From contig OW386291.2 in the NCBI GenBank assembly GCA_936432065.2, positions 102,489,823-102,553,822 on the forward strand: DNA of 64,000 bases, in the 5' to 3' direction. The first letter of the stretch is position 1, and every line of letters starts with the position of its first letter. Of this stretch, positions 10,569 to 23,394 are shown piece after piece. Below the pieces are notes generated by a model. That model did no database searches. It had not been told where the DNA came from and worked only from the letters and a program-made list of their open reading frames with translations. Source of the DNA: Rutpela maculata (taxonomy: Eukaryota; Arthropoda; Insecta; Coleoptera; Cerambycidae). The position numbers were made by a program, and so were the translations under genes.

Positions 10569-11887
10569 GGGACTTTGCAGACGTTATTTAAAACAACGAA
10601 ATTAAAACATTAACGTATTCTAAAAGCACTGGACTACTAGTGAAGTTTATCAAGAATATTAGAAATTGCCTGAAGCCAGATTTTCAAAAATGCTGAAATA
10701 CGCAACTTTCCTTGTGGGTTTTTAAATATGTAAACAATTATATTCTAAGGCGTTAATTTTACATCATGCGCAGCTAATGTGCCTCGTTTCCGCAAAATTA
10801 CCTTTCTCTTAAGTAAACTTGAATTTTTTTCCTGCGAAATGTATTTACATCATAAAATATTTTTAAGCAAATTACGCCTCGCTGAGTTTCTGTGCACAAC
10901 AGACTTCCCTAGTGACCTTTAAATAGAAAGGATTCGAGTTTTTCTCCACCAAAGCCCATCCGCTAGTTAATCACTTCCATGCTTAATATTCTTTTGTACC
11001 TGTACTTATATTTTTATATTTATATTTTATATATCTAATTCCATATTCAAGTAAATATATTGGATATTTTATATTTTGACTCCTCGTGTTAGAGTATCAG
11101 GCAATTCCATGCATTTTACTTTACAAATTCAGTCAGAAATTCACAGTCTTAATTACACCCGAGAAATTTCGATATCCCTAACTTGGCGAATAATATTAAG
11201 AAATTAAATTCTGCCGGATCCTGATGATATTATTTCGAACCTCAGTAAAGTAAATGTAGAACAGTCAGTCTGTTATTTGACCCACGAATAATTCCTGTAA
11301 GAGACTTTCTTTTTTTATACTATATCATTAATTTATTTTTCTCTGTTTCTCTGTTTCTCTGTTTCTCATTGGGATGCTCTGCCACATGTATTTTCTTCTA
11401 AACAATGTTGTGAAATCTACAAAATAATACAATTAACCAGTATTTTACTGGAAAATCACCTCTACGCCTGTAACTTTTACGTCAAAGGATCAATTGGATG
11501 GTGTTTTTTGACAAATAATGAATAAGAACAAAAATATAAAAATGACGTATTTTGCTGACGTTTCATTAATTGATGTTTTCCGAAAAAATATCATGTCCGC
11601 TGTGAACTCCATGTTGAAAAAATGACAATCAAAGTAGGTTTTCTCAATTATATCATTTTCTCTTAGTTCTACCTAAAATTCTAAGCTAAAATTAGATGAG
11701 CAAAAATTGGAAAAAATATTTTTTTAGTAAAAAATATTTGAGAATATGTCGAAGTAGCAGTCATAACTTAATTACGTGAAAAAAAAAATTCAAATTCCAT
11801 CGGAATTGCATTAAAATTGGTAGTTAGGGGTTTTAAAAGTAGCTGATAACGAATCTGACGTAAAAAGTAAAGAATTCAATATCCAAT
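10569..11887. other. AT-rich stretch with no recognised gene
   Basis: No transposase, RT or host-gene motif was seen. A short TCTCTGTT microsatellite of about four units lies at 11340-11367. Confidence 0.5.
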
Positions 11888-12150
11888 CACTGTCCTCATT
11901 TATTGTAACACTCATATCTTCTGAGAATAATTCAGACAGTTTTACTGATGGTTTCGGAATATCGTCAAGAAACCTTGTACATGATAAATACATGTATAAG
12001 TAACAGAAAACTAACTAACTTAGTTCTCTGTTACTTATACATGAATTTATTTATCATATGCAAGGTTTTTTGACGATATTCCGAAACCATCAGTAAAACT
12101 GTTTGCATTACTCGCAGAAGATATGAGTGTTACAGTAAATGAGGACAGTG
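11888..12150. repeat. Inverted repeat with about 120-bp arms, coding-like
   Basis: 11888-12007 is an imperfect inverted copy of 12027-12150, separated by about 19 bases. Read outward, each arm gives a similar peptide: DDIPKPSVKL, then a variable piece, then EDMSVT. The right arm ends NEDSDEDD followed by a stop at about 12163. The arms look like duplicated 3' ends of one acidic-tailed protein, perhaps from a transposon. I could not identify the family. Confidence 0.65.
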
Positions 12151-12841
12151 ATGAAGACGACTAATATTATCCTATATCACCAGCATAACATGTCTTTTAT
12201 TATGTATTCTTATTAATAAACACATAATTTTTGTATGTATTACCATTTCGATGGGGTCTTGTAGAACATATAAATGTATTGTGAAAAATGCATCTCGTTA
12301 TTTCAAAAAAATACGTAGACTGCTCCAAAAAATTTTCAGTACGTGTAATCCAAGCAGTTGTAGTTTATTTAAATATTTATTAATATACCGAGCTTCTAAA
12401 CAATTTATACTCTTTATCTTTATTTGTTGTAATTAGTACGAAAGTTAATACATTATTATTTAGTGTTTCCCTGGTGTTATAATTTCTGAACCCACGATAC
12501 AGGGTGTTTAATAAGGGGGGTATAAATACGTAACATTATCTTTGCCAATTTGACTACGATATGTTATAGCTTATTGTACGGTGCATAATTAATAAAAAGA
12601 TGGTGGTGGTCGCTAACGTCTAAGTACGTATTTAAATTTTTCAAAAAATTCAAAAGCATCAATTTTTTTTTCTTCATGAAAAGATTTCCTGAAAATATCA
12701 TTAATAAATTGTCTTGAGTAGATTTACAATATATGTGAAATACAAACAAATTGGTTCACTTCATTAAGAAAAAAAGAAATTTTTCGGATTTTCGAAAAAA
12801 AAATGTCTCCCAAATATGAAGTTTTTGAGGTCAAAACTTTT
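12151..12841. other. AT-rich stretch, possible transposon end
   Basis: Nothing coding is supported. At about 12501 the motif ACAGGGTGTTTAATAAGGG resembles the CAGGGTG-type ends seen on other elements here, but I found no matching partner. Confidence 0.35.
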
Positions 12842-13556
12842 TGTGGTAGTACCTTACGCAAAGATATATCACTGGAAGGAACTACACGCAAAAAGTTTGG
12901 AAAGACACTTATCTTAACCTGCCATGGCCTTTGATACATAGTGATTTCAGGATTCTCTGATGAAAAGCTTAATGCCAAAGATTAGAAAGTCTTAATGTAC
13001 TTAATGACTGATATTTTAATTCTTCTGCATTCAATTCTTTTTGGAGGTGGTTGATTTTTTTTCAAAATTTTTTTATTTGAATTATTTCTCCATTATTAAT
13101 ATCTCATGATTTTCAGCCTTCAGATTTATGCTTTAGCCTTTATAGATTCATGACTGCCTTTTCAAGGTATTTGTCAAGCCTTCAATAAAACTCTCTAGGT
13201 AGTAGTACCTTACGCAAAGATACATCACTGGAAGGAGCTACACGCAAAAAGGTTGGAAAGACACTTAGCTTAACCTGCCATGGCTTTTGATACACAGTGA
13301 TTTCAGGATTCTCTGACGAAAAGCTTAATGCTAAAGATTAGAAAGTCTTAATGTATTTAATGACTGAGATTTTAATTCTTCTGCATTCAATTCTTTTTGA
13401 AGGCGGTTGAATTTTTTTTTCAAAATTTTGTTATTTGAACTATTTCTCTATTATTAATATCTCACGATCTTCAACCTTCAGATTTATGCTTTAGCCTTTA
13501 TAGATTTATGACTGCCTTTTCAAGGTATTTGTCAAGCCTTCAATAAAACTCTCTAG
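12842..13556. repeat. 356-bp tandem duplication
   Basis: Copy one (about 12842-13197) and copy two (about 13198-13556) are close matches in direct orientation. TAGTACCTTACGCAAAGAT recurs at 12847 and 13203, and both copies end CAATAAAACTCTCTAG. Differences are scattered substitutions and small indels. No open frame is shared. Confidence 0.85.
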
Positions 13557-14782
13557 TTGTAAATTCCAACTTAAGAGCATCGAGTTTTATTGAAGAATTT
13601 AGGAAATGCTGTGGTTCTATAATCGCTTTATAAAAATACCGTGGTGTAATTTTTAATGCACTTAGGCCTGCACTTCCTCGAGCTACACAGCTCATCCCTA
13701 ACTCACCGACAATCTGGATGGCAAGATATCAATTGACATTCTGTGTACCGGCAGCCAGTCCCAACTAAAAATACCCCAAAGTTTCCGAACAGACAGATGA
13801 CTACCCCCGGGGATGACAAACTGGCGAAGAAAGAAGGTCAAGACAGAAGAGCGCCAGAAGAGGCTTTAGCCAGCAAGGTCCATCTGCTAGGACTAGGAGA
13901 GGTGGGCCGAAATCCTCATCATCGCTCACATTTATGAGTGAGGTTGTTGAAAATTAAGCTCGCCCACCAATCCAGGTCTGCTGCGATGCATAAGGGTAAA
14001 GAGCAACGGACCTGGTCATACGAGATCGTCATCATTGCCAGAGTATATTGGCGGCAGTAAATTGTATAGAACAGTGTCACGACCACCCGTTCTGATAGTG
14101 GCAACAAGGTACCACTTGGTTTTTGGGGAGGTTTTAGGTTGTCAAGGAAATTATTCAAGTCAAATAAAAATAGTTTCATTTAATAACAATTCACTTTGGG
14201 TAGTAAGTGGGCAAAAATCCATGAAACAAAACCATAAAATATAAAAGATCTTACCTATGCACATCATATAGGAGAGGTGTCAACTCAACACCGACCAAAG
14301 AGCGATGTTGTCTACTACCAATGAAATTTATACTGGACTCCCAACTAGACTCCGGACTAGACTCCCCCTTACAATGGACTGCCGAATATTTATATTCTTA
14401 ATAAATGCCTTTTTTTATCTATTTATTCAAAGTCTGCCTATTTCCGCTACTAGGGCCTATCACCGACGCCAGGAGACGAGCTACCTCCAACGGAAATTTT
14501 GCCGAACCTCTTCTCTTTCAAAGAGTAGGGATATTTTACTTGCCTAACATTTAATAGACAAGGAACCGCCTGCTTTACATCCCCTATATGTTTAAAATTG
14601 TAAACGTAACATAAAATAAACGAAAAACCAGACAGGAAAAGAATTTAAGTCATTTAGTTATTAATAACATGTTAAAGTGAACTTATAGTTTAAACATTCT
14701 AGAAATGCACTTTTAAAGTTAACATGTGAAAGAACCTCTCATATATTACATTTAGTCGACTATTTAAGCAATATATTTTACA
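13557..14782. other. GC-richer unassigned block, then AT-rich DNA
   Basis: About 13660-14130 is clearly richer in G and C than its surroundings, like the untranslated ends of non-LTR elements elsewhere in this window. Short open frames exist on both strands at 13743-14240 but match nothing I recognise and overlap on opposite strands. A further GC-richer patch lies near 14260-14520. It may be part of a retroelement or an old host exon. Confidence 0.35.
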
Positions 14783-15839
14783 AAAAACTGCACTTTTTGC
14801 GAAGAACACCAAACTTGCTATGCATCATATCCAGCCTATTGTCAAAGTTTAGGAAGGGGAGCCACCTGAAACCTATCCCCATAACAAAATGGCGATCATG
14901 TTTTCCAAAATGGCCCCCATAAAATTTAATTTTTTAAAATTATTTTTATATAATATATAGATATGTTCAATTATACGTTCTTAGGGACGCTGAATTAAAA
15001 GAAAAGGCTCTGAAACGTTCTCAGAAGTCCATAGGACGAAATATCCAACATAGCGACCAAAGTGGCCGTCACAAAATTTAAGCTTTATATTTTAGTAACC
15101 CTTGAATACTAACCGTCGTAAATTTGACAAATACAATTTTGAAAAATGGCGGTAGTCTTAAAATGATTATATCAACTAGGCCGTGGCTAACTGCTGTTCC
15201 TACCTCACCCAAAACTAACCAATAGAAATTGCCAATTGATGCTAGATTTCTCCTGACGTACTTTATAAGCAAATACTATTTTGATTCCTCCAACTAACGT
15301 CGTCATTTTGATCAATGATAAGTAGTAAGCGTCAACTTTTATCTGTCAGTTTGATAAATGATTAATCGTAAGAATCTTTTTTTTAAGTCTGTATGACCAA
15401 TGGTTATAACGTGTAGTATGTTTATTTGTTTAATTTCTCTAAACCTTTATACATTATTTCTAAAACTGCGATATTCACTGTGTCTATAATTTTAGATACT
15501 TCACATTTTTTCTTTATTTCGACGTTTGCCGAAAGGGAAAAGCACTAGGCAGACTCTGCAGAGTGACGTACACCTCTTTCAGTGATGTCTTACTGTTGTA
15601 TGAATAGAAAACATGACAGGCAAAGTTCCTTCAAGTATGAAAACAGTCCCTATCCTCCAAGTCTATCTTCTGCTGGTCACATTTAACATGCAATTTGAAA
15701 GGCAGATTTACTTGATCCTCTCGAAGACATGGTGAATGAAGATGATCGTAGATTTCTAGTTACATGTGATGCCATGCTGCTCTCATTCAATCAATTCAGC
15801 CACGTGGGTCGCGTACCTTTGGAGAGTACTGCGTTTGAG

Positions 15840-16570
15840 AATTCCATCAGAGCATTATGGTACGTATCCAGAGCGTCTCTGCTACAAGGCTTGATATGGT
15901 TTGTGACATATTCAGTCCGGAAAGCCTAAAAACAGTTTACGTAATGCTAGAGTTGAAGTTTGGTCAGAAACAGAGAGACATTCCTGCTCACACCATTGCC
16001 CTGGCGCTTCAGAACTGGTTCAGAGAAATCAGTCGCTCCGAGGGGCTTCCACACGTTCATAGAATGTGAATATTTCAGTATTTGTTTACCATGGAAACTC
16101 AGTGCCTGGAACACATGAGAGTACTACGATGAAGCTATTTCTGCTTTTAGTGCAATTTCAAGTCCATTTCCAGAACTGCAAAAGGATGTGCTCCATTGGC
16201 TAGAACAAATTGTAGTTTGCAAGTACCACAAAAAACCTTTTGGCATGGCACAGGATAAGGCGAGACATATTCTTTTCCGAGAAGAAAACTATTCGATAGA
16301 ATCTTGCAACATTAGAAACACTCCGACAGCATATTTGCGAGCTGTTTATCAGGGCGGCCATATTTAAGGTCAGTGGATGAATCCACGACATTCCCTGTCC
16401 AGATAATTGAGGATGGACGAAAGATGATTGAAATTGGCTAGTGAAGTGGACATCTCTTCCCACGATATGGTAGGGCTATCGTGATCTTGTAAAGTGCAGA
16501 TATAAAGCAGAGTGCTCATCAAGTTCAAACTGTAGCTGTAGACGCTCCCTATAGAATGTGTACCTCTCAT
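15840..16570 (+). pseudogene. Relic of a repetitive uncharacterised protein with Cys-rich C-terminus
   Basis: Pieces in several frames line up in order with a protein type often annotated only as uncharacterized in insects and other metazoans. They are RLDMVCDIFSPESLK (about 15885), LEQIVVCKYHKKPFGMAQ (about 16200), PTAYLRAVYQGGHI just before a TAA near 16363, and VKWTSLPTIW, a stop, then DLVKC with spaced cysteines (about 16445-16560). The expected WGW segment is degraded. Function is not known. Stops and frameshifts make it non-functional. The jockey-like fragment begins right after it, so that insertion probably removed its 3' end. The match is recalled from motif order, not from a search. 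Confidence 0.45.
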
Positions 16571-16587
16571 GTATGTCAATTGCTCCA

Positions 16588-17690
16588 ATAAAGCGGTGCG
16601 TGAAGTATTTGGGCAGGAGACTGACATTCAATACGCACGTAAACGAGACGATACGAAAGGTCTACTCCATGTCCAGGAGTCTGTATCCGCTCCTGGCACG
16701 GGGTAGTGGACTAAACAGGACCAATAAGAAATTGTTGTATGCGTTGGTGGTGATCAGGCCGTCTACCACATACGCGGCGCCGGTGTGGTTCAGCATCCCG
16801 GCCACGACAATGCGAAAACTAAAAGTACTAGAATGCAATTTTATGCGCCTCATTTCAGCCTCTGATAGTACACCTCCCTCAGACATCTCTATGCACGTTG
16901 CCACGACATAACTCCACTAGCGGACTTCGTCCAAGAAACATCGCAAAAATTCTATCAATTCAAACTGGGCGACAGTCCGCTAACCCGAGACATTACACGA
17001 ATCAGACAGCATAATGCCATACTTTTCAACTTGAAACACCCATACCAGGCGTTGCCTATCTTTCGGCAACCTCCCTAGCCAAATCTTTCCTATACCAAAA
17101 TTTCTATTTCACCATATTTTACCTATCACCACCTTTTACTCTCAAACCCCTTCTCTATTCCCTTTATTAGTCACCTTTTTGTTAATTTTGTTAATTTCTG
17201 TTCTTTTGTCCCTTTTTGTTCTCTTTCAAAATCCCCTCTCGACCAATAACTTCTTGTAAATCAAACTTTTTAAATCACAACTTCCTCTCAACCCTATCTT
17301 TCCGAAGGCAGGCAGACCATCTAAGAATACTGCCATTGGCTCGAACGGATTTTTTCATTAAGTCTTTTCCCGTATCAATAATCCAATTTTTAAAACTGTG
17401 CGCGTGTGCTGTGCAAACTAAAACCTTAGTGTAATTTTTAAGTGTTTTTAAAACTCATTTTAGTTATAGTTCGCCAAATTGTTAGATTTAAGTTTTTTGT
17501 TCCAAAGAACAAGAGTTCTAACCTTATACTTCTTCATTTATCGTTTAAGCTGGAGTTAAACCCGTTTCACCCGCCTACCCATCCACCACGACGTTGCGCG
17601 CCGTGGTGGTGTGGTCGGCTCTGAATCGGAATTTGATTTGCACTTTGTATAATTAATTATAATAAAACCTTTTTGAATTTAATTGAAATT
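16588..17690 (+). pseudogene. 5'-truncated jockey-like non-LTR retrotransposon, 3' end
   Basis: This is the C-terminal tail of a reverse-transcriptase polyprotein. VKYLGRRLTFNTHVNE and RSLYPLLARGSGLNRTNKK are typical of the thumb and connection region of jockey-clade ORF2. TYAAPVW and LKVLECNFMRLIS follow. After a frameshift near 16905 the frame continues as PLADFVQETSQKFYQFKLG to HPYQALPIFRQPP and stops at 17076-17078. RT motifs with the catalytic aspartates are absent, so it was 5'-truncated on insertion, as is usual for these elements. About 600 bases of 3' UTR-like sequence follow, ending near AATAAAACC at about 17662. It lies in the 5.5-kb inverted-repeat element. Confidence 0.8.
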
Positions 17691-18369
17691 GTATGTCAAT
17701 TGCAAACAATTCACCAACATGATTACGTAGGTTCTTCATTTTCGATCTGAAACAAATCATTGTATTTTCAAAATTTTTGTAGCGTTTCTTAAAAAAACAT
17801 TTATCTTTCATTTACTACATCCTCTGATTGGGAGTCAACTATTACCTTCATCAAGCAAGTTAAAATTTTTAGAAAAACACTAAATAATATTTATCAGGCG
17901 AAAAAAAAAAGAACACAATCATATTACAATTTTTACACTGTTTCCATGGTGGCCGCCATGCGGGATATTTCGTCCCATGGTATTAAGCTAGCATCAATGT
18001 TCGAACAGCTAATACACGTACCTACTTATTTACTGAGATAGTGAATTTTTATAATGCTAGTAATATATATGATTATTAAATTGAAGTAAACGAGTGTTGT
18101 GCATTCGAAAAAACGTGATTTGACGGGAGTTCAGGCACATCAATCTAAGTCCAAATAATGGTAAGTAGTCTGGTTATTCATTTTCGGCAGTTATCATTTC
18201 AATAACTGCGGTAGTTTTGAGAAATCGTGGAATAGTATCGAGGGGTAGATCCAGTTTTCGGAGCCATCTATCGGAGAAACTGTCCATAATTTGAAGTTTT
18301 GCCAAAGGAACTTATTGTTCAGAATCGGTTGAACTACAACATATCAAAAATTCATCAAATTTGACAGGC

Positions 18370-19000
18370 CACCAATTTTCTTATAAAACGTGCGGTGTCC
18401 TTTGAAATGGTTTTTGAAATGTCTTAAAAAATTTTCATTTTTTCAAATTAATTAAAAGACCAAAGAAGATAGGTACATAAAAAATGCTACAGTACAAATA
18501 TTTAGGTTTTTATTACTGAAAATTTTGGTTTTCTTTTTATTTCTCTAGGATAAAAATTAATTAAGATATCACCGTTATAAGTTCGCATTTGAGTGCGTTG
18601 ACCACCTTCCCCGAGACCTTTAAACTCAAAAATCACAAAAATGAAAGGTTCAAGGAAGTTCAACTTTACAAGCCTTGTATCACTTAAAGTTCCCTGTAAA
18701 ATGATTTTTTGAGCGATTGAATAGCTTAAAAATTAAGAAAGGAAGGAAGCAAGTTAAACCAATCATAGCGCATCTGCTCGAGAAACGCTGATAAGTTTTC
18801 GACACGGCTCAATTTTATTAACTGTATCTCTATAGCAGCTCCGTACAATAATATTGTGCAGTACCTACCGGCTTCTAAAATTTGTACTGTAGAATTTTTT
18901 ACGTATCTTCTTTAGTCTTTGAATTATTTTGGAAAAATTTTTAAGAAATTTAAAAAATCATCTCAAATTTGAATCAAACTATTTTTTAAATATAGGCATC
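18370..19000. repeat. Nested inverted repeat, roughly 100-bp arms
   Basis: About 18430-18510 is an imperfect inverted copy of about 18870-18950. Both contain CAAAGAAGATA or its partner and CTACAGTACAAAT. Weaker symmetry extends outward to about 18370 and 19000. The centre has no coding signal. It is probably a MITE inserted in the larger element. Confidence 0.6.
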
Positions 19001-20252
19001 CTAAACCGGTCAAACTTCTAGAACATATTGTTAGTACTTAAATAAAGCAAATTGTAAATGGATTACGTTCAATTTCAATTCTTGCGTTGAAGCCATCGGT
19101 TTCATTGCTGATTTTTTCTCCGAAAAAAACTGACATTCATTTTATTTTCATCATAACTTCGTTAGTTTTCATGCTGACGACTTTTACCAAAGTTCATTTT
19201 AAAGGTCTTTTCAAGTACACGTCTCATATACTTTTCTCCAAAAAATTTTCAAACAAAATTTTCAAACAATCGATTTGTTATTTCATAGGCTTTATTTTTG
19301 CTTATAATAATTCTTTTGGGAAAACGTAAAGTTTTCGAGATAAATCAACATATTCAATCAAGAATAAATCAAAAAGTATTGACTCATCGAAAAAATTTCA
19401 TCGAACATTTATTGCTTAGCATTCATTCCTCTATCGATTTCTGTAGTTACTTTGACCATATAATTTCCATCCCCGAGAAGGGGTGGCATCCAACCCCAGG
19501 GTAAAAGCACACATCAGCACTATATAACTTTTGTTTATTGAGCCACTCCCTGTCCAAATTTCACGTCAATCAGTTCTATCCGAAATAATTCTGAGCGAAA
19601 AACCTTCAAACACTGAACTAAATTAACTTTTTCATGAATATCTGGAAAAAACTAAAAAAATAGATTTTTTATGTAAAAGTTGTTCTTATTGTTTAAACAA
19701 CATAAATAATTATCAATTCCGACGGTGAGAAACATTTTTTAACTTAAATTTTCAATAAAAACAACTCAATGTTTTATAAATATTACGAAAAAAATTTTTT
19801 TTAATATATTTTTTTGTAAATATTGATATTATTGTTTAAACAATATAAATAATTATTTGCGCCACTTGAGATGTTTCTGATTTTGATTAGTATTAAAAAA
19901 ACACACATTTAAAAAAATTGATCAAATTCGGAGCTGTCGCTGAGAATTAAGAGGTTTTGACAATTTTTAGGCTTCATTGACTCGACTATGTAGAAGATCT
20001 CGATAAACTTTTAAATAAAAAAAAACGTCAATTTCTAATCAATAAACATTTTAGTATTGGGTTTTAGCAACACAATGCAAAAAGTTTCATTAAAGTTGAT
20101 TCAGAGGAACCGGATTCCTAGGTATAAATCTAACGGCACTCCACTATTGTTAGGGGGATAGGTTTTAGGTGGCTCCCCTTCCTAAACGTTGGTAATGCGT
20201 CTGGACATAATGCATGGCAAGTATGGTGTTCTCCGCAAAAAGTGCAGTTTTT

Positions 20253-21003
20253 CTTTCTTACTCGACCGACTAATTCCACATACTGTAAAGAGTAGTTTAA
20301 AATCATAAATTGATAATTAACCCTGAATAGGTGAAATTAGAATAGACTTTCGTCCAAGAAATCAATAGACAAATATGTTAGAATCACGCTTACGTAAATG
20401 GTAAACAGTGCAATATGCATTCGTTCAAAGTAATAGTGCAATTTCCCTCACGAAACCTCTTTATCCCGAGCTTAATTTCATAATATTTAGGTCAAAACTC
20501 TGACAAACAATGTTACGTGAATACAAAGTATATGCATATACGGAATAGGACTTGGAAGATATGAAGAATACATGACCTGGATGCCTTAAACTTGATACAA
20601 CATCATGCTGCTATCAGTGCAATAAGAAATCTACATTCTCATAAAAAGTTAATTTATTTGGAAGTATACATATAGTTCCCGAGTGATCAACAGAAAACAG
20701 TCACGGGGGACTTTGATTAAATCACTATACTATCAGGCGCTGTTAAACTTTTAGTTGACTGGCAACCAATTTTTTAACCGCGTTCAAAAAATAGCTCTCA
20801 TTTTAGACGTATGCTTGTCTGTATATATGTCTGTCTCTATTTTGTGATCATGATGATATATAGACTACGGTTCTGAATGATAATAATTCAAAATTTAGAT
20901 GTTTAACTTATATTGGAGACTGACAACATTACGTCGTTTTTAAAGAAACAGGGTCTGAATATAGCTTATAAGACTAATAATACCTTAAGTACATACAGTA
21001 TAG
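20253..21003. other. AT-rich stretch with no recognised feature
   Basis: I see no coding motif, inverted repeat or tandem array here on either strand. Confidence 0.45.
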
Positions 21004-21460
21004 GCAAGTCCTGGATTAGGTATGTATAGTTTCAACGACTTAACCGACCGCATGAAACAATTACTTTTCCGCATAACTAATTTTTTTTTCTAAGGCTATG
21101 TCGAAATTCCAACCGTGAAGGAGTTACACTTTTAGAGATTGAAGTGGGAATACATGCAAAACCTATTTAATGATAACACTTGGTGTCTATTTTGAAAAGA
21201 TAAAAAAGTTTCCCTCATGTTACATTTGAGAATGCAAATTTTCGACATAGCCTTAGAAAAAAAATAATGCTTTCTACACTTATTAAAATTTGACCTACAT
21301 ATTAACACATTATGTTAACAAATATATAGTGATAACACGATGAAAATTTGAGAGTAATCCATTGTGCCGTTTTCGAGTTAGAGAGAGTTAAGCAGAAAAA
21401 TAATTGTTTTATGCGGTCGGTTAAGTCGTTGAAACTATACATATCTAATCCAGGACTTCC
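21004..21460. mobile_element. MITE of about 457 bp with inverted arms
   Basis: Both ends, read inward, give AAGTCCTGGATTAGRTATGT followed by ATAGTTTCAACGACTTAACC and GACCGCAT. The arms are about 75 bp. A second inverted pair inside (about 21092-21112 and 21242-21262) contains TCTAAGGCTATGTCGAAA. It has no open frame of its own. Confidence 0.75.
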
Positions 21461-21961
21461 GATAGATAGAAAGAAGAAAGAAGATTTTTCAGGACCACAT
21501 TTTTGTAAAATACAGAATTACTTACAATTTCGTAGAATTCGTCTTTCAAGCTCACTTACCTGAAAAAAGAAAAAAATAATTAATTTTATCAAATTAAACA
21601 AAATAGACTTACAAATATAGAGCTGTGGAAATGACCTTACAAACTTTAAAAGTGAGGTTTAATGGTACACTGAAAAAAGTATTTGTGTTTACGTGCTTCT
21701 TCATGTAGTTCTGTAGCCAGTGATAATGACTAGAATGTTACAGACTGAATGTAAAATTCCACCACTGTTGTAAAAATACATGCGCAATGTGTTGTGATTT
21801 TACGTATACTCTTATCATAGATTAAAGACTTTTATATTATAGTATTTCTTCAAACTGTAAACATTACGTCGCCTTTTTGATACAGGCGGGATTGGTACAG
21901 GCGGGAATTTTAAACAATTTTCAAACAAATTGCTTAGGCCATCATTAAACTAGAAAAATTC

Positions 21962-22053
21962 TTTGACAAAGATCTTTTATAAAAGATATTTTATGAGATA
22001 AAATATCTATGAAATTACTCATAAAGTATCTTTTATAAAAGATCTTTGTCAAA
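21962..22053. repeat. Palindrome with about 38-bp arms
   Basis: Arms at about 21962-21999 and 22016-22053 both read inward TTTGACAAAGATCTTTTATA. Each arm also contains the small palindrome ATCTTTTATAAAAGAT. A few mismatches separate the arms. It may be a MITE or a structured foldback. Confidence 0.75.
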
Positions 22054-22477
22054 TAACTTTTATAGCCTGGTGGATTTAAAATTAAATAAGTCATTTCGAG
22101 ACTAGAAACTGATCATTTATTAACTCAACGGAAAATCATTACAATAAATGCATTAACATTTAAAAATACATTTAAAAAGTAACTAACGTAAGTAAAATTA
22201 TTACAAAAGTATTAAGATGTTGAAGCTGCGTTGAAATATGTAAAGTGTTAAAGTAAATAATGTATCAAAATACCTGTAACACAATTAAATGATATACATT
22301 TTCACGTCCTTATTAAAATTTCTAGAAGTAGAAACACAACACGTAGAATCTATCAGTCTTTAAAATTCAATAATACCAGTCGTTTTTAGTCAGTTTCTTG
22401 GGAGCCACGTTCTTTACAAATCAATATGCATTTTCACGTCCTTGATAGAATTTTTGGAAGTAGCAACACAACACGTA

Positions 22478-23394
22478 CACTTCTGTGCAATGAAATCCCG
22501 TTCACTTGAGAAATCAAGCAATCCAGTTTTCACTAATATTAAGTGGTGTGAATCAATCTTTTTGGAATTTAGATTTTTTATTATCATATAGGTTATAAAA
22601 AACTGACATTGATTGTGAAACGTCATAAGTAATGTATTTGAATAATGCTAATCGAGAAGAAAAACATATGTATTTTCGTTCTTTTTTACTTTTTTACACC
22701 TTTCTATGGGAATGATTTTGATTTATAACAAATGCAAAAATTGACGTTGAAAAATTCACAGATATGACTGCACATAACTGCGATTGTATTTATTGTGTAA
22801 ATAATGTAACCTAATATTTTGTGCATATGTCCGTCATTACAAGACTGAAAAACTTTTTCATCGGTAAACACAACATTGTTCCAAAACTCCAACGCGAGGC
22901 GATAGACACAATTTAAACAAAACATAATGCCTCTATTAATATAGTCTTCTTGGCACTTGTACAGTTTTTCCTATCCTTCCTATCCAGTTTTCCTATCCTT
23001 CGGCTAGCTGTTGAACTCGATGCCGAAAAATTTGTCATGAACACAGTGTCTCCTACTGTTTTAAACGGATGTCGGATTTTCCTTCAAATAGCCAAGGAGT
23101 GCTTCATCTTGAACAAGATTTGAACTTCAGGATCAGCTTGAACCATCTTTTCTCTTTACGCTACCTTCCTTCTCCCACTTATTTTCTTCACACTCAACAG
23201 TACTTTTATTCAATTGATACTGGTTAGCAACTGCTCTGATAGACCATCTCTCTTCAATTTTAGAGAGAAATAAAATTTTTTCATTTTCAGTTAATTTTGG
23301 CATTGCGAAAATATGACACCGACGCTGACAAATAAATAAAAAATGATTTAATCAAGCGAAAAATGGGTGTACCGGATTTCATTGCACAGAAGTG
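22478..23394 (-). mobile_element. Tc1-like element, 917 bp, internally deleted
   Basis: The terminal repeats read CACTTCTGTGCAATGAAATC at both ends. TA flanks each side (22476-22477 and 23395-23396). The length is about half that expected for a complete Tc1 element, and the transposase on the minus strand is broken and lacks its C-terminal half. The 5' end is at the higher coordinate. Confidence 0.85.
22690..23303 (-). pseudogene. Tc1-like transposase pseudogene
   Basis: The minus-strand ATG at 23303 begins MPKLTENEKI, then RWSIRAVANQYQLNKSTVE, a helix-turn-helix DNA-binding region typical of Tc1/mariner transposases. Stops follow within about 60 codons. Further on, LEFWNNVVFTDEKVFQSCND is recognisable, where FTDE (22858-22869) holds the first catalytic aspartate. 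The second Asp and the final D/E are missing and the sequence becomes unrelated before the left terminal repeat. It is inactive. The gap between the two conserved parts is shorter than in intact relatives. Confidence 0.8.

Larger units (their letters stand above)
14783..20252. mobile_element. 5.5-kb terminal-inverted-repeat DNA element, composite
   Basis: 14783-14905 is an inverted copy of about 20130-20252. Both read inward AAAAACTGCACTTTTTGCG, then a GAACACCA block and GTTTAGGAAGGGGAGCCACC. I could not see a clear target duplication. Between the ends lie a Cys-rich repetitive protein relic (about 15840-16570), a jockey-like fragment (16588-17690), a short inverted match (about 15020-15060 with 17940-17980) and a nested inverted repeat (18370-19000). 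Whether the Cys-rich protein is the element's own gene is unknown. Confidence 0.65.
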
